Origin: JAKAGZ01 sp964412105
GTDB taxonomy: Bacteria; Bacteroidota; Ignavibacteria; Ignavibacteriales; Ignavibacteriaceae
Reading direction: 5' to 3'
Length of the DNA: 64,000 nt
Assembly (NCBI GenBank): GCA_964412105.1
Contig: CAYPNM010000011.1
Location: 1 to 64,000, forward strand
Made by a program: the position numbers and the translations under genes
Notes under the pieces: model-generated
What the model was told of the DNA's origin: nothing
Database searches by the model: none
What the model saw: only the letters and a program-made list of their open reading frames with translations
In this document: in pieces, positions 1 to 8,214 of the stretch
Position numbering within the stretch: the first letter of the stretch is position 1
Layout: each line of letters starts with the position of its first letter

Positions 1-4
1 TTTT

Positions 5-78
5 CGGAACGTGGCGCAGCCCGGTAGCGTACCTGAATGGGGTTCAGGTGGTCGCGGGTTCAAATCCCGCCGTTCCGA
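5..78 (+). tRNA. tRNA-Pro (anticodon GGG)
   Basis: The sequence folds as a cloverleaf. The 7-bp acceptor stem pairs positions 5-11 with 71-77 and is followed by discriminator A78. The anticodon stem pairs 32-36 with 44-48 and encloses a seven-base loop whose third to fifth bases (39-41) are GGG, which decodes proline CCC/CCU. The T arm carries GGTTCAAATCC. CCA is not encoded. A second proline tRNA (TGG) lies near the other end of the window. Confidence 0.96.
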
Positions 79-80
79 CT

Positions 81-104
81 AAGCAGTGGGCAACTGCTTT
101 TTTT
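81..104 (+). terminator. Rho-independent terminator of tRNA-Pro
   Basis: A perfect 7-bp stem (AAGCAGT at 81-87 with ACTGCTT at 93-99) closes a five-base loop and runs into five Ts. It begins three bases after the tRNA, so it should end the tRNA transcript and insulate it from purF. Confidence 0.85.
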
Positions 105-180
105 ATTGTCATGCTTATCATTTGTATAGTGTTAGTATTTTTCAGTAATTTTGCGCATGCCTAATTCAGAGAATAATAAT

Positions 181-1659
181 ATGATTATAAATTCAGATAA
201 ACCTAAAAGCTTTTGTGGAATATTTGGAATTTTTGGGACCCCACAAGCATCGTTGAAAACATATTACGGTCTTCACGCCCTTCAACACAGAGGACAGGAA
301 GCCACCGGCATAGTTACACAAAGCTTTAATGAAAGAGGAAAGTCTGTTTTTAATATGCAGAAAGGTGAAGGACTCGTCTCTGAAGTTTATTCTGATTTTG
401 AAATCTTTAAAAAAATGTTGGTTGGAAATTCTGCCATCGGACATAATAGATATTCTACTACAGGGTCTTCGGAGTCTAAAAAGAATATTCAGCCTTTTGT
501 TGTCAATTACAGACTTGGTAACCTTGCTGTTGCACATAATGGAAATTTAACTAATGCAAAACAGCTTAGAGAAGAGCTTGTAAACGAGGGTGCGATCTTT
601 CAAACAACCAGCGATACAGAAGTAATTTTGCATTTAATTGCCCGCAGCAAGCTGGATGACCAGATTGAACAAATTAAAGAGGCGTTATCAAGATTGGAAG
701 GTGCATTCTGCCTCACAATATTGACTGACGATAAACTTATTGCCGCTCGGGATTGTAATGGTTTCAAACCGCTTGCTGTCGGAAAGTTTAAAGATTCTTT
801 TGTGATTGCTTCTGAGACATGTGCATTTGATATTCTTTCTGCAACGTATTTGAGGGATATTGAACCCGGTGAAATGATCGTCATTGATCAGCAAGTAATC
901 CAATCTGGAATAGAAAAATCAATAATGATTGGTGTACCGGCCATTAATAAGAAACAATGCATATTTGAATATATTTATTTTTCGCGCCCGGACAGTTTTA
1001 TTTTTGGCCATAGTGTGGATAAAATGAGACGCAGACTAGGTAAAATACTAGCAAAGAAACATCCGGTAATTGATAAAGATAATGAAAAAGTGATTGTTAT
1101 AAGTGTTCCGGACAGCTCAAATACCTGTGCAATTGGCTATCAGACACAACTTGAAAAACAGGGTATAAGTTCGCGGCTTGAAATCGGATTGATCAGAAGT
1201 CACTACATTGGAAGGACGTTTATTCAACCAGGACAGGAGAAAAGAGAGATAGGGGTTAGAATTAAATTTAATATTGTAAAGGGAGTACTTGAAGGCAGAA
1301 CAATTGTTATTGTAGATGATTCAATTGTGCGAGGAACAACTTCTATGCAATTAGTAAATTTGATTAAAGAAGCGAATCCTAAAGAAATTCATTTAAGAAT
1401 ATCATCACCTCCTATAAAATATCCATGTTACTATGGAATGGATTTCCCAAGCAAGGAAGAACTTATTGCTAATCGTTGCGAAAATATTAAAGGTATAGAA
1501 AAATACTTAAATGTTAACAGTTTAGAATACCTTACTAAAGAAGAAATGCTCGAGGCAGTCTCTGAGGCAGGTATCTCAAATTTCTGCACAGCTTGTTTTA
1601 CCGGTAGTTATCCCACTCCGGTTGACATAAATTTTAAGAAAGAAATATATGAACTATAA
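181..1659 (+). CDS. purF: Amidophosphoribosyltransferase (PurF)
   Basis: Catalyses the first committed step of purine synthesis, making 5-phosphoribosylamine from PRPP and glutamine in the cytoplasm. The N-terminal Ntn-glutaminase domain begins with the nucleophile Cys12 (CGIFGIFG) and carries GHNRYSTTG near residues 88-96. The C-terminal phosphoribosyltransferase domain has the PRPP loop VIVDDSIVRGTT. Four cysteines fit the [4Fe-4S] ligands of the Bacillus-type enzyme: one before IFEYIYFSRP, one in PIKYPCYYG, and a CxxC in SNFCTACF. I chose ATG 181 because it leaves an 11-residue propeptide before the nucleophile, as in Bacillus, and has GAGA upstream. ATG 157 and TTG 151 are in-frame alternatives. 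About 490 residues is normal for the family. Enzyme identity is certain; the start is not. Confidence 0.97.
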   Translation: MIINSDKPKSFCGIFGIFGTPQASLKTYYGLHALQHRGQEATGIVTQSFNERGKSVFNMQKGEGLVSEVYSDFEIFKKMLVGNSAIGHNRYSTTGSSESKKNIQPFVVNYRLGNLAVAHNGNLTNAKQLREELVNEGAIFQTTSDTEVILHLIARSKLDDQIEQIKEALSRLEGAFCLTILTDDKLIAARDCNGFKPLAVGKFKDSFVIASETCAFDILSATYLRDIEPGEMIVIDQQVIQSGIEKSIMIGVPAINKKQCIFEYIYFSRPDSFIFGHSVDKMRRRLGKILAKKHPVIDKDNEKVIVISVPDSSNTCAIGYQTQLEKQGISSRLEIGLIRSHYIGRTFIQPGQEKREIGVRIKFNIVKGVLEGRTIVIVDDSIVRGTTSMQLVNLIKEANPKEIHLRISSPPIKYPCYYGMDFPSKEELIANRCENIKGIEKYLNVNSLEYLTKEEMLEAVSEAGISNFCTACFTGSYPTPVDINFKKEIYEL

Positions 1660-1733
1660 CTTTACTTAATGGAATTATTTTACATAAATTGATAATATTT
1701 GGTAAATATGTATTGACATTAAGTATACTCTAA

Positions 1734-2315
1734 ATGATCAAAATAAAAGAATTATTTAGTACAAAATCTAACCTGCTAAGCCTTTTAAGGTTGCTGCTTA
1801 TTATACCAATATGGATTCTTTTAGATAATATAGATTCAGGATATAATAGAACTATCGTGATTAGTCTTTGCTGGTTTGCAGCAATTACTGATGTAATGGA
1901 CGGCTACCTTGCCAGAAGGTTTAATGAAATTACAGAAATGGGAAAAATCATTGATCCTCTAGCTGATAAATTTGTTATAGGAGTTGTAGTTCTGAAGTTA
2001 TTTTTAATTAATGAAATACCTGATTATTATTTCTGGATGATTGTCGGGCGTGATGCTTTGATTTTTGTGGGAGGTATTATTGTTTCCAACAAGATTGGTA
2101 GAATTTTGCCTTCAAATATGCTCGGTAAGATCACGGTAGTAAGCATCGGATTAACATTGTTTTTTATATTACTTCAGGTAAATAGAAACGCAGTATATTT
2201 TAAGGGATTGTACTACTTAAGTATAATTTTAATTATTTCCTCGCTCATAGGCTATTTGATCAGATCTTTTGAATTTATTAAACAAAAGAAAAATGAACCT
2301 GCTAAAGAATCTTAA
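1734..2315 (+). CDS. pgsA: CDP-alcohol phosphatidyltransferase, probably PgsA
   Basis: An inner-membrane enzyme of about 193 residues that most likely makes phosphatidylglycerophosphate from CDP-diacylglycerol and glycerol-3-phosphate. The complete CDP-alcohol phosphotransferase signature is visible: D56-G57-x2-A60-R61-x8-G70-x3-D74-x3-D78. Several hydrophobic spans surround it (around 16-33, 41-52, 102-116, 128-145, 155-172). The gene overlaps ftsY by 23 nt, suggesting coupled translation of a phospholipid-synthesis enzyme and the receptor for membrane-protein targeting. Other members of the superfamily (phosphatidylserine or cardiolipin synthase) cannot be wholly excluded, but the size and the spacing of the motif favour PgsA. 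Confidence 0.88.
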   Translation: MIKIKELFSTKSNLLSLLRLLLIIPIWILLDNIDSGYNRTIVISLCWFAAITDVMDGYLARRFNEITEMGKIIDPLADKFVIGVVVLKLFLINEIPDYYFWMIVGRDALIFVGGIIVSNKIGRILPSNMLGKITVVSIGLTLFFILLQVNRNAVYFKGLYYLSIILIISSLIGYLIRSFEFIKQKKNEPAKES

Positions 2316-3237
2316 CCTTGGAAAATTAAAATCCGGCCTTTCCAATACAAGGAATAAAATCTATAATAGTATAAACGAAGCATTAACGGGTAAAGCCGTT
2401 ATTGATGAAAATACTCTTGATAGAATTGAAGAAATATTAATTACTTCAGATATAGGTGCGGGAACAACTGAGAAGATTATTGAAAATGCCAGGATAGCTC
2501 TAAAGACAGAGAAAGACAGAACCAACATAAATATTATTGAATCTATAAAATCCGAGCTGGGGTCAATTCTGAAAGAATGTAATGCCTTAAATAAAAATGG
2601 AAATGATATAGATAAATTTAAACCGTATGTCGTACTGGTTGTTGGGGTTAACGGGGTAGGGAAGACTACTACAATAGGTAAATTAGCTCACAATTATAAG
2701 AAGTCAGGGCTGAAAGTAATAGTGGGAGCAGCGGACACTTTCAGGGCGGCAGCAAATGAACAACTCGATATCTGGGCTAATCGAGCAGGAGTTGAAATTC
2801 TTCAAAAGGATAAAGGTTCTGATCCTTCTTCCGTGGCCTTTGACGTAATTACAAAAGGTATCAATGAAAAATATGATGTAGTCTTAATTGATACGGCCGG
2901 AAGGCTGCATAATAAATCTGAACTTATGGATGAACTCCGGAAATTAAGAAAAGCGATTCAGAAACAACTTAACTATGCTCCCAATGAAACATTATTGGTT
3001 ATAGATGCAAATACAGGACAAAATGTTTTAATTCAGGCCGACGAATTTAACCATGTAACTAAAATTGACGGATTGGTTGTTACAAAGCTGGATGGTACAG
3101 CTAAGGGTGGTGTTATTTTCCAGCTATGCTCCCAAATAAAGATTCCAGTAAAGTATATTGGGGTTGGTGAAGGAATTGATGATTTGCAGTTCTTTGATCC
3201 CGAATCGTTTATTTCAGCTATTTTCAATAGCAAATAG
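2293..3237 (+). CDS. ftsY: Signal recognition particle receptor FtsY
   Basis: SRP-receptor GTPase that docks ribosome-nascent-chain/SRP complexes at the membrane. From the ATG at 2293 the protein has 314 residues: an N-domain four-helix bundle (about 10-100) and a G domain with GVNGVGKTT (118-126), DTFRAAA, DTAGR, and TKLDGTAKGG near the C-terminus. The long acidic A domain of the enterobacterial protein is absent, as in many short FtsYs. An upstream in-frame TTG at 2269 would lengthen the overlap with pgsA to 47 nt. I prefer 2293 because the residues before it (NKRK) look like readthrough of the pgsA end. It forms a tight cluster with pgsA and the small membrane protein downstream. Confidence 0.97.
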   Translation: MNLLKNLNLGKLKSGLSNTRNKIYNSINEALTGKAVIDENTLDRIEEILITSDIGAGTTEKIIENARIALKTEKDRTNINIIESIKSELGSILKECNALNKNGNDIDKFKPYVVLVVGVNGVGKTTTIGKLAHNYKKSGLKVIVGAADTFRAAANEQLDIWANRAGVEILQKDKGSDPSSVAFDVITKGINEKYDVVLIDTAGRLHNKSELMDELRKLRKAIQKQLNYAPNETLLVIDANTGQNVLIQADEFNHVTKIDGLVVTKLDGTAKGGVIFQLCSQIKIPVKYIGVGEGIDDLQFFDPESFISAIFNSK

Positions 3238-3245
3238 GATCAATT

Positions 3246-3452
3246 ATGTTCATGAAAAAACCTAAACATAGAACTTTTGATTATACTCCCAGATTTTATG
3301 TCCCGGAAAAAGATGAACTGGAAAAGAAAAAGAGAAAATTAGGATTTTCTAGAAAACTGCACATGCAGCGAAGAAAAAGCAGAAGTCCGTTAGTCTGGAT
3401 ATTACTTCTTATCATTCTTATTATTATATATTTAATGCTTATGGGAATTTAG
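3246..3452 (+). CDS. Small basic single-span membrane protein
   Basis: A 68-residue protein starting 8 nt after the ftsY stop, with AGGATC just before the ATG. The first 48 residues are strongly basic (runs such as EKKKRK and MQRRKSRS); residues 49-67 are one hydrophobic helix (WILLLIILIIIYLMLMGI), so it looks like a tail-anchored protein with a positively charged cytoplasmic domain. I do not recognise a family. The tight spacing suggests cotranscription with ftsY. The coding call rests on position, start context and the clean basic/hydrophobic architecture; the function is unknown. Confidence 0.65.
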   Translation: MFMKKPKHRTFDYTPRFYVPEKDELEKKKRKLGFSRKLHMQRRKSRSPLVWILLLIILIIIYLMLMGI

Positions 3453-3633
3453 CAGGGAATAATTTAGTTTACATAATATACATTATCGGACAAACGAATA
3501 TATAATAATGTAGTAATAAATGCACAAATTATTATTTACAGTCCAATCGAATTTTCAGAGCATTTCTAACTTTGCTTTCCAGTGATTCTTATTTTATCCC
3601 TGGTTTTATCCCAAATATGAATAGCCAAATTAT

Positions 3634-3688
3634 TATATGATTCATTAAGTCCTGCATATATATTGCATTGTTATACTGAAATTATAGT
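3634..3688 (+). repeat. Left copy of 55-bp duplicate abutting scaffold gap
   Basis: These 55 bases are identical to 3789-3843. The copy ends exactly at the first N, and the other copy begins exactly after the last N. That geometry is expected when two contigs share a k-mer-length overlap but were joined with padding. Confidence 0.95.
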
Positions 3689-3788
3689 NNNNNNNNNNNN
3701 NNNNNNNNNNNNNNNNNNNNNNNNNNNNNNNNNNNNNNNNNNNNNNNNNNNNNNNNNNNNNNNNNNNNNNNNNNNNNNNNNNNNNNNN
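3689..3788. other. Assembly gap (100 Ns)
   Basis: Exactly 100 consecutive Ns, the conventional placeholder for a scaffold join of unknown length. Both edges touch the 55-bp duplicate, so the true gap may be zero or negative in length. Confidence 1.
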
Positions 3789-3843
3789 TATATGATTCAT
3801 TAAGTCCTGCATATATATTGCATTGTTATACTGAAATTATAGT
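3789..3843 (+). repeat. Right copy of 55-bp duplicate abutting scaffold gap
   Basis: Identical over 55 bases to 3634-3688, starting at the first base after the Ns. After it the sequence is unique. See the left copy for interpretation. Confidence 0.95.
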
Positions 3844-4232
3844 ATACTTGTTGCCAGGCCTTTTAATCTTCAGGGATATTATATAATAAAACATTTTCTA
3901 AGCAATATATGCTAATTATATTAAATAAATAGACTTAATCAATACAATTAAATAGTTTAAATAGCTTTTCAAAAAATTATAACCTGAGAACTGATTTTGT
4001 GAACTTTGATGAAGAAAACATAGTAAGATTTTGTATAATAGACCATTGTGTTGGTTCACTTATAAGCTTAAATCAATCAAAATATTTATTCATAATTTTA
4101 TTATCATCTATTAACTAATAATTTTCAGCTATGCAAATTAGTATAAAACTTAGGGAGGGTTCTTTAGAACAGGTCCATATTGGTAATACTAAAAGGGTTT
4201 ATAAATTTTGGTGGGAGCAAGGAGAGCAATAA

Positions 4233-6065
4233 TTAATTTAAAGCCAGATCCTGTTCACTTTGCTGTATAAATAATTCATTCTGATACTTCTTCAATATAT
4301 TTTCAGTAGATACAATACCCAGAAATTTGCCGGTGTCCTTATCACGTACAGGCAAAAAGTCCATATCGATTTTTTCTAATATTTGCAGTGCGTCTTCACT
4401 ATTCTTATCATTTGTAATGATTTGAACATTTCTAACCATAAGGTCCCCAGCTACAAGGAATGGCATAATGCTTCTGGTTTCATCATCTAGTATTGCATCC
4501 CTGATATCTTGAAATGCTATCTTTCCGATGATATTATTATTATCATTTTTAACCAATAAATTATTAAATCTTGATTCCTTAACCTTTGCAAGCAGCTTTT
4601 GAAATGTAAAATCATCAGTTACCACATCATCGAACTTCTCAATCAGGCTGGAAATTGAAATATTTCTGAGAACTGATGTTTTCCTTCCATATATATCTAT
4701 ACCTTTGCCCTCCTTGTCAAATTTTAATGTATAAAGTGACCCCTTAAGTATACGCTTTGAAATTGTTGTAGCAATAATAATTGTGAGCATCAATGGAAGT
4801 ATAATCTTATAATTATTAGTCATCTCAAAAACCATTATAAGTGCAGTAAGCGATGCGTGTGTAGTACCGGCGACCACTGCAGCCATACCAACTAATGCAT
4901 ATGCTCCTGGAGGCGCACATACGGATGGAAATAAATAATTAACAATTTGTCCGAATGCTCCGCCAAGCATTGCTCCAGTAAATATGCTTGGGCTAAAAGT
5001 ACCACCATTTCCTCCGGAACCTATCGTTAATGCGGTGGCAATAGGCTTAAATAGCAGCAATAAAAAGAGTACAAGAAAAGGTGTTGCATTAAATATAGTA
5101 TTGTCAACTGCGGCTTCGCTGAAACTAAATATTCCGGGCAAATAGAGCCCAATTATTCCAACCATCAAGCCACCAATAGCTGGCTTCAGCCATTCAGGGA
5201 TCTTATTATGCAGATCGAATGCTTCATCTATCTTTAGAAAAGTTCGAACAAAATAAACAGCAGTAATAGCAGCAAGAACTCCTAAAACAACATAGAAGAA
5301 AAATTCATAATTGCTATTCAAAGCAAACGATGAGGTTTTAAAGGCAGGTTCATTTCCTAGATAACTTCTTGAAATTACGGTTGCAAAGACAGATGAAATT
5401 ATGATGGGGCTGAAGGATTTTGCATTAAACGTTCTTAATATAATTTCCATAGCAAACAGCGCACCGCCTAAAGGAGCATTGTACGCTGCAGCCAAGCCGG
5501 CTGCTGCTCCGCATCCTACAAGTATCTTTAATCTTTCCGGTGATGATGAAAGATATCTTCCAAGCGAAGATGCAATCGATGAACCCATCATTACAATAGG
5601 ACCTTCATTACCTCCGGCTCCACCTGTCCCAATGCTAATTACTGCACCAAGGGTCTTAAAGAAGCCGGTTTGCCCTTCTATTACTCCTCCCCTTGATGCA
5701 ACTGCATCAATTGCTCTTGGAATACCTTCCCCCTTTTTGGCTCCTTTAAAATATTTAGCCAATATACCAACAATAAGACCTCCAAAAGCCGGAATTAATA
5801 TTAGTATAACAACAATTTCCCAGGTCTTTGGTCCATTTATAAGTGTTTTAAGTCCCCAGAATTTTCCTGGATCATCGAACAGCAAACTTTTTACCACCAT
5901 AATGGATTTTTTATACACAACAGCACCATATCCGCATAATACTCCGATTATGGATCCTAATAATAGTAAATAGGTATCTTGAGATAGGGAAAAAGATTGG
6001 AAAAAGTTATTTATCCTTACTCGATAGAACCTGAAAAATTTTCTTAATTTATTATATAGCTGCAA
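4233..6065 (-). CDS. CLC-family chloride channel/transporter with CBS pair
   Basis: A 610-residue integral membrane protein that should conduct chloride or another anion. The anion-pathway motifs are present: GEGIP (112-116), GGNEGP with the gating glutamate E154, and GGNGGTFSP. The last ~130 residues (from about 475) form two CBS domains, which in CLC proteins usually bind adenine nucleotides. Two departures from Escherichia coli ClC stand out: the central serine of GSGIP is Glu113, and the proton-glutamate position after E207 is Ile208. The latter is typical of uncoupled channels. The start is TTG 6065; the next in-frame Met lies inside the first helix. It sits downstream of hbd with a 15-nt gap and may be cotranscribed with it. 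Confidence 0.93.
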   Translation of the reverse strand: MQLYNKLRKFFRFYRVRINNFFQSFSLSQDTYLLLLGSIIGVLCGYGAVVYKKSIMVVKSLLFDDPGKFWGLKTLINGPKTWEIVVILILIPAFGGLIVGILAKYFKGAKKGEGIPRAIDAVASRGGVIEGQTGFFKTLGAVISIGTGGAGGNEGPIVMMGSSIASSLGRYLSSSPERLKILVGCGAAAGLAAAYNAPLGGALFAMEIILRTFNAKSFSPIIISSVFATVISRSYLGNEPAFKTSSFALNSNYEFFFYVVLGVLAAITAVYFVRTFLKIDEAFDLHNKIPEWLKPAIGGLMVGIIGLYLPGIFSFSEAAVDNTIFNATPFLVLFLLLLFKPIATALTIGSGGNGGTFSPSIFTGAMLGGAFGQIVNYLFPSVCAPPGAYALVGMAAVVAGTTHASLTALIMVFEMTNNYKIILPLMLTIIIATTISKRILKGSLYTLKFDKEGKGIDIYGRKTSVLRNISISSLIEKFDDVVTDDFTFQKLLAKVKESRFNNLLVKNDNNNIIGKIAFQDIRDAILDDETRSIMPFLVAGDLMVRNVQIITNDKNSEDALQILEKIDMDFLPVRDKDTGKFLGIVSTENILKKYQNELFIQQSEQDLALN

Positions 6066-6080
6066 GAATAACTTTATTTC

Positions 6081-6932
6081 CTAATTATATTTAAAAAATC
6101 CTTCGCCTGTTTTTCTTCCTAATTTATTTGCTGCTACCATTTTTTTAAGCAGCGGGCAGGGGCGATATTTTGAATCATTAAAACCGGTATATAATACTTC
6201 CATTATTGACAGGCAAACGTCAAGTCCAATAAAATCGGCTAAAGTTAAAGGACCCATAGGATGATTCATTCCTAATTTCATGACTGTATCAATATCTTCT
6301 GCTGATGCAACTCCTTCAAAAAGCGCATAAACAGCTTCATTAATCATAGGCATTAGGATCCTATTGGCTACAAAACCGGGATAATCAAATACCTCGACCG
6401 GCGTTTTATCCAGTTTTAGGGACAGATCTTTAATTGCATTAAATGTCTCATTCGAAGTAGAGTAACCACGAATTATCTCTATAAGTTTCATAACAGGTAC
6501 AGGATTCATAAAATGCATGCCGATGAATTTGTCTGCTCTGCATACGGAAGAAAGTTCGGTTATAGATATTGAGGAAGTGTTTGAAGCAAAAATGGCTTCT
6601 TTCTTAATCATACTTTCAAGTGTTTTGAATATTTTTAATTTAGATTCTTTATTTTCAAATATTGCCTCAATAATCAAATCCGCGTCCTTTGGAGTATTCT
6701 CAACTCCAACAACTTTATTTATTCTTGCTAGTATTTCATTTTTATCATTCTCGCTGATTATTTCCTTTTTAACCTGACGATCAAGATTTTTAGAAATAGT
6801 ATTTAAAGCTCTATCAAGAAGTTCAGAACTCATTTCGACTAGGTTCACATCAAAACCTTTCATAGCAAAAACGTGCGCAATACCATTGCCCATAGTTCCG
6901 CCGCCGATTACAACTACTTTTTTGATTTCCAT
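6081..6932 (-). CDS. hbd: 3-hydroxybutyryl-CoA dehydrogenase
   Basis: A 283-residue NAD(P)-dependent enzyme interconverting acetoacetyl-CoA and 3-hydroxybutyryl-CoA. The N-terminal Rossmann domain has GGGTMG at 10-15. The catalytic elements are present: S120 in SNTSS, H140 in GMHFMNPVP, E152, and an Asn in PGFVANR. The C-terminal helical domain has HPMGPLTLADFIGLDV. Length and sequence match stand-alone bacterial HBDs, not the fused FadB type. It lies 19 nt downstream of the thiolase gene, so the two likely form an operon for the first two steps of acetyl-CoA condensation or the last steps of beta-oxidation. No crotonase is in the window. Confidence 0.95.
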   Translation of the reverse strand: MEIKKVVVIGGGTMGNGIAHVFAMKGFDVNLVEMSSELLDRALNTISKNLDRQVKKEIISENDKNEILARINKVVGVENTPKDADLIIEAIFENKESKLKIFKTLESMIKKEAIFASNTSSISITELSSVCRADKFIGMHFMNPVPVMKLIEIIRGYSTSNETFNAIKDLSLKLDKTPVEVFDYPGFVANRILMPMINEAVYALFEGVASAEDIDTVMKLGMNHPMGPLTLADFIGLDVCLSIMEVLYTGFNDSKYRPCPLLKKMVAANKLGRKTGEGFFKYN

Positions 6933-6951
6933 AATATTATCCCCGATTAAA

Positions 6952-8130
6952 TTAATTATAATTTTTGACTATTAATGCTGAGGCTTCTCCCCCACCTATA
7001 CAAAGCGAAGCTAAACCATACTTGAGATTTCTTTTTTTCATTTCGTGAATCAAGGTAACGAGAATTCTTGCACCACTGGCACCAATTGGATGACCAAGAG
7101 CAACAGCCCCGCCATTAACATTTATTTTCGTAGTATCAAGTCCCAATAATTTATTGACTGCAAGTGAAACAACAGCAAAGGCCTCATTAATTTCAAAAAG
7201 ATCTATATCATCCTTTTTTAAATTTGCTCTTTTTAGTACTTTGTTAATTGCATCAGCAGGAGCGGTCGTAAATTCTATTGGTGCCTTTGCAGCAGAACTT
7301 TGAGCAATTATTTCCACCAGGGGCTTAAGGCCAAGTGACTTAGCTTTTTCTTCGCTCATAACCAATAATGCAGCAGAACCATCATTAATTGATGAAGCAT
7401 TTGCTGCTGTAACTACCCCATTTTTATCAAATGCAGGTCTTAAAGCCGGGATCTTATCAAATTTGACCCTTGTCGGTTCCTCATCAGTATTAATTACTGT
7501 TTCACCGGTTTTTGTTTTTAAAATAACATCTACAATTTCATCTTTAAACTTTCCATTTTTTTGAGCATCCAAAGCCTTTTGATAAGAATTAACTGCGAAT
7601 TCATCCAATTCCTGCCTTGTGAATTTAAAATCCTTAGCGCAGGATTCCGCACAATTTCCCATATGAATATTATTGTACACATCCCATAAACCATCTTTAA
7701 TCATCGAATCAACGATTTCATCATTTCCCAGCTTGTATCCAGTTCTTGCTTTGGGCAGCAGATAAGGTGCATTTGTCATGCTCTCCTGTCCCCCTGCTAT
7801 AATAACTTCTGCATCATCGCACAAAATGGCTTGATGAGCCAGCATAACGGCCTTTAGACCGCTGCCACACATTTTATTTATTGTCATACATTCTGTTTTA
7901 TTGGGTAAACCGGCATAAATGGCCGACTGTCTGGCCGGTGCTTGTCCCTGTCCGGCAGTGAGAACATTACCGAAAATAACCTCGTCAATTAAATTCTTAT
8001 CTATCTTTGAATTTTCCAGAACGGCTTTAATAGCAAAACTTCCCAGCTGTGCTGCACTGAATGAAGCTAAACTGCCAGAAAAAGCTCCAATAGCAGTTCG
8101 TTTAGCCTCCGTGATAACTACTTTTTTCAT
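6952..8130 (-). CDS. Acetyl-CoA C-acetyltransferase (thiolase)
   Basis: A 392-residue thiolase that condenses two acetyl-CoA to acetoacetyl-CoA, or runs in reverse. The nucleophile is C88 in NKMCGSGLKAV. The second half carries NEAFA, GGAVALGHPIGASG with the catalytic His, and CIGGGEASA with the second catalytic Cys near the C-terminus. The size is that of biosynthetic-type thiolase (AtoB/ThlA/PhaA). AAGG lies 8 nt before the ATG. The gene precedes hbd by 19 nt. About 80 nt separate it from the holB stop upstream, room for its own promoter, though I see no clear one. Confidence 0.95.
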   Translation of the reverse strand: MKKVVITEAKRTAIGAFSGSLASFSAAQLGSFAIKAVLENSKIDKNLIDEVIFGNVLTAGQGQAPARQSAIYAGLPNKTECMTINKMCGSGLKAVMLAHQAILCDDAEVIIAGGQESMTNAPYLLPKARTGYKLGNDEIVDSMIKDGLWDVYNNIHMGNCAESCAKDFKFTRQELDEFAVNSYQKALDAQKNGKFKDEIVDVILKTKTGETVINTDEEPTRVKFDKIPALRPAFDKNGVVTAANASSINDGSAALLVMSEEKAKSLGLKPLVEIIAQSSAAKAPIEFTTAPADAINKVLKRANLKKDDIDLFEINEAFAVVSLAVNKLLGLDTTKINVNGGAVALGHPIGASGARILVTLIHEMKKRNLKYGLASLCIGGGEASALIVKNYN

Positions 8131-8214
8131 AATAAAACCTTATCAATTTAAATTTTTTTGTTCTAATTCTTTATTTGGTGTACAAATTTAAGGAAAATAG
8201 ATTTAAGAATCAGG

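Larger units (their letters stand above)
3453..4232. other. Gene-poor spacer containing an assembly gap
   Basis: This 780-nt AT-rich stretch separates the plus-strand ftsY cluster from the 3' end of the CLC gene. It holds 100 Ns and the 55-bp flanking duplicate. Only short open frames occur: about 35 codons on the minus strand (3566-3670), 22 codons at 3826-3894 (-), and 33 codons from ATG 4131 to 4232 (+). None resembles a family I know, and none exceeds what chance allows at this base composition. Confidence 0.6.

Noticed and set aside
3566..3894. Minus-strand frame of about 57 codons with one internal stop if the duplicated gap flanks are merged
   Set aside because: Too short, interrupted by TAA, and dependent on an unverified merge.
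4131..4232. 33-codon plus-strand frame starting ATG and ending just before the CLC gene
   Set aside because: No ribosome site or known family, and length within chance expectation.
5401..5973. 190-residue open frame on the plus strand opposite the CLC gene
   Set aside because: It lies wholly antisense to a clear membrane-transporter gene; its proline- and alanine-rich composition reflects the complement of hydrophobic codons.
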